In this document: positions 5,645 through 9,858 of the stretch, piece by piece | How positions within the stretch are numbered: the stretch's first letter is position 1 | Layout of the letters: each line of letters opens with the position of its first letter | DNA from: CAYGTK01 sp964352775 | Lineage (GTDB): Bacteria; Bacteroidota; Bacteroidia; Chitinophagales; CAIOSU01 | NCBI GenBank assembly: GCA_964352775.1 | Contig: CAYGTK010000159.1 | Span: 1 to 9,858 of the forward strand | DNA length: 9,858 bases | Reading direction: 5' to 3' | Notes under the pieces: model-generated | Told to the model about the DNA's origin: nothing | Database searches by the model: none | Seen by the model: only the letters and a program-made list of their open reading frames with translations | Position numbers and translations under genes: made by a program

Positions 5645-8600
5645 ATGAGAACTTTGAAACTGACTTTATTCGCTTTGTTTTTGATGCTGTGTGGGAATGC
5701 TTTTGGGCAGGGGTGGATTGTGGATCTGAATGATTCATTTCCAGGTCACGATTTATCGTTCACCAATCCCATAGTTGAAAACATCGAAAGGACAACGGAC
5801 AACAACTACGTCATTCAAGGTCGGTTCGAAGATTATTTTCTTGTTTCCAACCGACAATGGTTTTTGATAAAAGTAAATCAACAAGGGGTAGAGCTATGGA
5901 GGCGAGTTTATGGAGAAATTGAAGGGGGTTCTGGAAGTTATGGTTGCATGATGACAGCTGGAAGGGATAATTCCGTTTTTTTTCAATATCTGTATCAACC
6001 TACGAGTGGAACACATAATATTGTGAAAGTAGATGAAACCGGAGATTCAGTGTGGCACTATAAGGATACCTTCAATGCCTTTTGTTACCATCCAGTTATT
6101 CCGCTTAGTGATGGTGGTATAATCAGTATTGCCCTATCAGGTTCTAGCCCTGGGGGGCCACCTAGTACTAGTAGAGATACAATCTTACACTTTAGTTTAA
6201 TTGACTCATCAGGTAAATTAAAGTATTATTTTAAAAGAATTGTTTCTGATGATTTTTGGCCTGGACCTACCACATCCGTGCCAACAGATTCTTTATCACG
6301 TTTTTACATCCACCCCTACTTACCATCCGTATTATCAGGACCAAACAATAGCTTTTATGGTGTATCAGATTTTTTTGGGCAATTTGATTCTTTAGGAAAT
6401 CCAATACTTATTGACTCTACCAGATATTCGTGGTTAGGTTCAGCCGAGAACTATATGCTTGAAAAGCTTAGGGATGGAAATGCCCTGGCGTATAAAGTCG
6501 GACCAAGTGGAAGCCAAGATACTTTGCTAATAAAATATGACACTGAAACCGGAGACACCCTTTGGACAAGCAAAGAATTTCCAACATCATATCTAACCTA
6601 CGCTGATGTAATGCACCAGTATGTTGGTTTTAGAGAACAACCCAGATTACTGGAAGCGCCTAACGGGGATTTGATTCACATAGCCTTAAGAAACAATAGT
6701 ATAGGTCCCACAAGTGCTTTCCTCTATTTCTATAATGATATACAGTTTATCAGATTAAATAGTGATGGAGAGCTTTTGGTAAACAGTTCAAATACCATTT
6801 TTCAAGGTGCTTATACACCTACGCTGGATTTTGAGGTAACTAGCGACGGTGGTGCCATTATTCCTGCTATATATTCTCCAGTTCCTAACAACAATAACTT
6901 TTGGGATATAGTACTAATTAAACTAGATAAAAATGGCTTTGTTTATCCCAATAAGCTAAGTGGTAACATATATGCGGAGATAAACCCAAATTGCCAACTA
7001 GATTCTAGCGATTATAGCCCTAGCAGGGTAATCATTGAAGCCTCAAAACAAGGACAATCCTTTTTTACACAAACGGATGGTAAGGGTAATTACACCATAG
7101 AACTAGATACTGGTTCATACTCTGTCAACCTAAACTACCCTTCACCTTACTATCAAAATGGTAATTGTTCAATCATTCCATTCTTGGTAAATAGCGATAC
7201 GCTTTATCAAACCGATACGGTAGATATACCTTTTGAGGTAGGTGGTTTATGTCCATACATGACTGTCGACCTATCCGCTCCATTTGTTCGTAGATGTGCC
7301 TACATTGATTATAATATTCAGTATTGCAATTTAGGAACTGCTGTTGCCGACAGCGCGTACATAGAATTAAGTTTACCCAAGTACGCATATATCTATCAAT
7401 CTGAGCTTGGGTTTACTGCCTTGAGAGGAAGCAAGTATAAAATTGATCTGGGAAATGTAGCTATCAATTACTGTGATGATTTCCGCATAGGTATTCATAT
7501 TGATTCATCTTGCACTCAAACCATTCTAGGCCAAAGCATGTGCATTGAAGCCCGCATTTACCCCGACACCATTTGCTTCCCCACCCCTACTTGGGATGGT
7601 AGTGATTTGGTTTGTGAGGGCGAGTGCAAGGTGGATAGCGGTACGGTGGAATTGCGGGTCATCAACAATGGTGGACCTACAAGTGTGCCCTCAACCATCA
7701 CCATTATTGAAGATAACGTAATGTTAACCAGCTTTACCAAAACCTTCAATGTAGGTGAAGTATTCATAGATAAGCGCCCGGATAATGGAAGGACCTATAC
7801 CATTAGTGCTACCCAATCTAGCAGCCATCCTTGGAAGGAATTCTCCTTAGCATCAGTGGAAGCTTGTGGCGATGATGGTAGTGGTAATGTGAGTTTGGGC
7901 TACGTGGTGCAGTTTCCACAAGAGCCAGAAGAGCCGTTCATCAGTCGCGATTGCCAAGAGATAATTGGTAGCTACGACCCTAATGATAAAGCCCCATTCC
8001 CTAAAGGCATCGGTGCTGACGGATTCATCACCAAAGAGCAAGATCTGCAATACCGTATCCGATTCCAGAACACGGGTACTGATACGGCCTTTAGGGTGGT
8101 AATAAGGGATACGCTTTCACAGTACCTTGATATGGCTACCGTGGTGAGTGGGGCAAGCAGCCACCCATATCAGTTCCAGATGTTCGGCCGCAATGTACTG
8201 CAATGGACTTTTGACCCGATCGCCCTGCCTGATAGCGGGGCTAACCAAGCTGGAAGTAACGGCTTCGTGAAATTCAGCGTGAGCCAAGTAGATAGCAATG
8301 CCCTAGGTACCGTGATAGAGAACCGTGCAGGTATCTATTTCGACTTCAACCCGCCGATAATCACCAACACTACCCGCAACGTAATTGGCGAATTAAATGA
8401 TGGCCTTATCATCATCAGCGTGGAAGAAGCTTACCGCGAAGAACTGTTGGTTTACCCCAACCCTTTCGCCAACGAAACCACTCTGCAACTAGAGCAAGTA
8501 TACGACCAGCTTGAACTTCGCATATACGACCTAGCTGGGCAATTGGTAGAAACTACCGAAGCCACTAATACCGATCGCCTTACCATCACCAGCGATGCGG

Positions 8601-8677
8601 TGAAACAGGGTATGTATCTATTTGAAGTATACCACCACGCCGAAAAGCTTGGTGGCGGGAAATTGATGAAGTATTAA
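5645..8677 (+). CDS. Large secreted multidomain protein with T9SS type A C-terminal sorting domain
   Basis: Counted from the ATG at 5645 the protein has 1010 residues. The frame is open from a TTG at 5606, but the 13 extra residues are polar and precede a complete signal peptide (MRTLKLTLFALFLMLCGNAFGQ, cleaved after Gln22), so I choose the ATG. Residues 23 to about 435 hold repeats such as FLIKVNQQGVELW, IVKVDETGDSVW, LIKYDTETGDTLW and LIKLDKNG, typical of a beta-propeller. Residues 439-550 resemble an SdrD-B/carboxypeptidase-regulatory-like beta-sandwich (DGKGNYTIELDTGSYSV). Residues 535-690 are cysteine-rich and DUF11-like. Residues 776-915 (SYDPNDK to IYFDFNPPIITN) match a domain known in Bacteroidota T9SS proteins, called DUF7619 as I recall. 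Residues 934-1010 are the sorting domain, starting VYPNPF and ending GGGKLMKY. The protein should cross the outer membrane by T9SS and be attached or released. Substrate unknown; no catalytic site is seen. The 3' third is richer in GC than the 5' part. A strong terminator follows. Confidence 0.92.
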   Translation: MRTLKLTLFALFLMLCGNAFGQGWIVDLNDSFPGHDLSFTNPIVENIERTTDNNYVIQGRFEDYFLVSNRQWFLIKVNQQGVELWRRVYGEIEGGSGSYGCMMTAGRDNSVFFQYLYQPTSGTHNIVKVDETGDSVWHYKDTFNAFCYHPVIPLSDGGIISIALSGSSPGGPPSTSRDTILHFSLIDSSGKLKYYFKRIVSDDFWPGPTTSVPTDSLSRFYIHPYLPSVLSGPNNSFYGVSDFFGQFDSLGNPILIDSTRYSWLGSAENYMLEKLRDGNALAYKVGPSGSQDTLLIKYDTETGDTLWTSKEFPTSYLTYADVMHQYVGFREQPRLLEAPNGDLIHIALRNNSIGPTSAFLYFYNDIQFIRLNSDGELLVNSSNTIFQGAYTPTLDFEVTSDGGAIIPAIYSPVPNNNNFWDIVLIKLDKNGFVYPNKLSGNIYAEINPNCQLDSSDYSPSRVIIEASKQGQSFFTQTDGKGNYTIELDTGSYSVNLNYPSPYYQNGNCSIIPFLVNSDTLYQTDTVDIPFEVGGLCPYMTVDLSAPFVRRCAYIDYNIQYCNLGTAVADSAYIELSLPKYAYIYQSELGFTALRGSKYKIDLGNVAINYCDDFRIGIHIDSSCTQTILGQSMCIEARIYPDTICFPTPTWDGSDLVCEGECKVDSGTVELRVINNGGPTSVPSTITIIEDNVMLTSFTKTFNVGEVFIDKRPDNGRTYTISATQSSSHPWKEFSLASVEACGDDGSGNVSLGYVVQFPQEPEEPFISRDCQEIIGSYDPNDKAPFPKGIGADGFITKEQDLQYRIRFQNTGTDTAFRVVIRDTLSQYLDMATVVSGASSHPYQFQMFGRNVLQWTFDPIALPDSGANQAGSNGFVKFSVSQVDSNALGTVIENRAGIYFDFNPPIITNTTRNVIGELNDGLIIISVEEAYREELLVYPNPFANETTLQLEQVYDQLELRIYDLAGQLVETTEATNTDRLTITSDAVKQGMYLFEVYHHAEKLGGGKLMKY

Positions 8678-8721
8678 AAGACATTAAACAAGCACATACC
8701 GTAGCCTAGGTAGCCCTGGGT

Positions 8722-8757
8722 GTGTCCCCTAGCTAGTTGCTAGGGGGCACTTTGTTT
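8722..8757 (+). terminator. Rho-independent terminator after the T9SS cargo gene
   Basis: A 12-bp stem (8722-8733 with 8739-8750, containing CCCCTAGC/GCTAGGGG and one T-G wobble) closes a 5-base loop, TAGTT. It is followed by TTTGTTT. It begins 45 bases after the stop codon at 8677 and is the strongest hairpin in the window. It separates the cargo gene from the DksA-like gene at 8844. Confidence 0.85.
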
Positions 8758-8843
8758 GGGGATTATAGCTAAAGTAATCAACCAGAATATTGTTTATTTC
8801 TATCCTGAAAGCATGTTTTTATTAATAGTGCTACATTTAAAAC

Positions 8844-9179
8844 ATGAGCACAATTGATAAGAAGGCGATCAAGGTCAAGATACTGGCCGAAATAGAGAAG
8901 ATGAAGGCCAGTATTGTGGAGATGAAGGAGCAGACCAAGCCTATTAGCCCAGAGAACGCTATTGGCCGTGTGAGCCGTATGGATGCCATTAATAACAAGA
9001 GTGTGGTAGAAGCTGCGCTAGAGAAGGCTAAAACCAAAGTGGGGAAGCTAGAGGCCAGCCTCACGAATTTGAGTAATGAGAATTTTGGTATCTGTAGCCG
9101 CTGTAAAAACCCTATTCAAATAGGCCGATTAATGTATATGCCCGAAAGTACCCGCTGCGTGCATTGTGCAGATAGATAA
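8844..9179 (+). CDS. DksA/TraR-family C4 zinc-finger regulator
   Basis: This 111-residue protein has an N-terminal charged coiled coil (about 1-80) with the segment ENAIGRVSRMDAINNKS at its turn (37-53). A zinc finger C-x2-C-x17-C-x2-C follows (Cys84, Cys87, Cys105, Cys108; CSRCKNPI, RCVHC). This order is that of DksA/TraR proteins, which enter the RNA polymerase secondary channel and alter promoter response, often with ppGpp. Classical DksA is about 150 residues and has a DxxDxA tip. Here the tip keeps only a DA pair, so this is a shorter family member and a direct DksA function is not assured. A box TACATTTA (8832-8839) close to the -7 consensus ends 4 bases before the ATG, which could mean a leaderless or very short leader mRNA. 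It converges on the LysE-type gene, one base between stops. Confidence 0.88.
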   Translation: MSTIDKKAIKVKILAEIEKMKASIVEMKEQTKPISPENAIGRVSRMDAINNKSVVEAALEKAKTKVGKLEASLTNLSNENFGICSRCKNPIQIGRLMYMPESTRCVHCADR

Positions 9180-9180
9180 C

Positions 9181-9807
9181 TTAAGCTGCTGGGTGTTGAT
9201 CTATCCAAACGCGCACTACTAGTATTACGGCAAAAACTACCAGCAGCCCCCCTACCCCACGGTAGATATACTCTAAGGCCCTTCCTTTCAAGAATGGTTT
9301 GATGTAATGGGCTAACAACACTTTGGCTACATCATTAATAAATATGGCTAGTAATGCCCCTGTTAGGTAAAGCCACAAATCGGCATCGTAGCCATACTTC
9401 TGTCCTGCTGTGCCTATCACTCCTATCCAAACTATGAATACAAAAGGGTTAACCCCGTTTACCAGAAAACCTTTGATAAATGCAGCTAACACCTGTCTAT
9501 TTCCAGGCTTTATTTGTTCGGCATGTGGGTCGGGCGGAGCTATGAGGTATTTTAGACCCATAGCAGTTAGCAGAGCTGCACCGCCTAGGGCGATATACCA
9601 TTGCACTTCTTTATCTTGAAACAACATAGCCGCGCCATAGTAGCAAAGCACTACCGCTATCACATCGCTTACGATAATACCTAGCGCAACGCCCATGCCT
9701 ACCTTATAGCCCCATTGCAAAGTGGCCTGTATTAAAGTGAACAGCACAGGACCGATAAATACAATAAAGGCAAAGCCCAATATATAGCCCGCTACAAAAG
9801 CATCCAT
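9181..9807 (-). CDS. LysE/RhtB-family amino acid exporter
   Basis: From the ATG at 9807-9805 the product has 208 residues, the normal size for LysE-type exporters, with about six membrane helices (near 4-26, 36-58, 68-89, 105-131, 144-168, 186-203). Family features are the first-helix GP (19-20) in FIGPVLFTLIQATLQWGYKVG, the ALGIIVSD helix, and NGVNPFVFIVWIG (118-130) with its conserved NP. Such proteins export amino acids or similar metabolites across the inner membrane using the proton gradient; the substrate cannot be told here. The frame is open upstream to a TTG at 9843, but those 12 residues (PNRINNSTFTA) are polar, and the TTG itself lies in a likely -33 promoter box. I therefore choose the ATG. 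It is transcribed leftward and converges on the DksA-like gene. Confidence 0.9.
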   Translation of the reverse strand: MDAFVAGYILGFAFIVFIGPVLFTLIQATLQWGYKVGMGVALGIIVSDVIAVVLCYYGAAMLFQDKEVQWYIALGGAALLTAMGLKYLIAPPDPHAEQIKPGNRQVLAAFIKGFLVNGVNPFVFIVWIGVIGTAGQKYGYDADLWLYLTGALLAIFINDVAKVLLAHYIKPFLKGRALEYIYRGVGGLLVVFAVILVVRVWIDQHPAA

Positions 9808-9812
9808 AGCGG

Positions 9813-9845
9813 TGAATGTAGAATTATTAATGCGGTTGGGCAAAA
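9813..9845 (-). promoter_or_regulatory. Possible promoter of the LysE-type exporter gene
   Basis: On the minus strand, TTTTG (plus-strand 9841-9845) is followed after 20 bases by TACATTCA (plus-strand 9813-9820). This resembles the Bacteroidota TTTG / TAnnTTTG promoter, with the right spacing but two mismatches in the -7 box. The box ends 5 bases before the ATG at 9807, implying a very short leader. If real, the upstream TTG at 9843 cannot be the start codon. Confidence 0.35.
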
Positions 9846-9858
9846 GGGTTATCTACAG

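Noticed and set aside
8701..8721. Repeated TAGCC/CCTAGG motifs before the terminator as a mobile-element end
   Set aside because: The copies are only 5-6 bases long, with no target duplication or transposase nearby.
8837..9064. Minus-strand hydrophobic 75-residue frame over the DksA-like gene
   Set aside because: The Ser/Leu/Ile-rich sequence is the expected antisense of a Lys/Glu-rich coiled coil.

Overview
The window most likely comes from a member of the Bacteroidota. The evidence is a 1010-residue secreted protein with a C-terminal type IX secretion (T9SS) sorting domain (VYPNPF start, basic end), several signal peptides ending in the FAQ/FSQ/FGQ pattern common in that phylum, an almost complete lack of Shine-Dalgarno sequences, and matches to TAnnTTTG-like -7 promoter boxes. 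GC is moderate to low. I cannot place it below phylum level.

Layout from left to right. Positions 1-1947 carry three leftward envelope genes: a 111-residue single-pass membrane protein interrupted by a run of ten C on its coding strand, a 357-residue protein with two membrane helices and a long helical middle, and, 6 bases after it, a lipoprotein that runs off the left edge. A divergent rightward gene (2085-2618) encodes a small all-helical HEAT-like protein. Then come three tandem paralogous genes (2815-4057) for small secreted proteins of 129-132 residues, all ending in EFNAP and probably one operon. They converge on a leftward 466-residue helical-repeat protein (4054-5454), and the two stop codons share the bases TTAA. 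Next is the large rightward T9SS cargo protein (5645-8677), closed by a strong intrinsic terminator. The window ends with a DksA/TraR-type zinc-finger regulator (8844-9179) facing a LysE-family exporter (9181-9807), with one base between their stop codons.

Most of the content concerns the cell envelope and secretion: lipoprotein, inner-membrane coiled-coil protein, signal-peptide proteins and T9SS cargo. No mobile element, CRISPR array, rRNA or tRNA is visible. No intergenic gap exceeds about 225 bases.

The points most worth a second look are the C10 tract, which would act as an on/off switch if it slips; the three-gene family of EFNAP-ending secreted proteins with a cysteine pair in one copy only; the base-composition break inside the T9SS protein; and several short inverted or direct repeats at promoters. 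Two reading frames open with TTG codons (5606 and 9843) that I reject as starts in favour of downstream ATGs.
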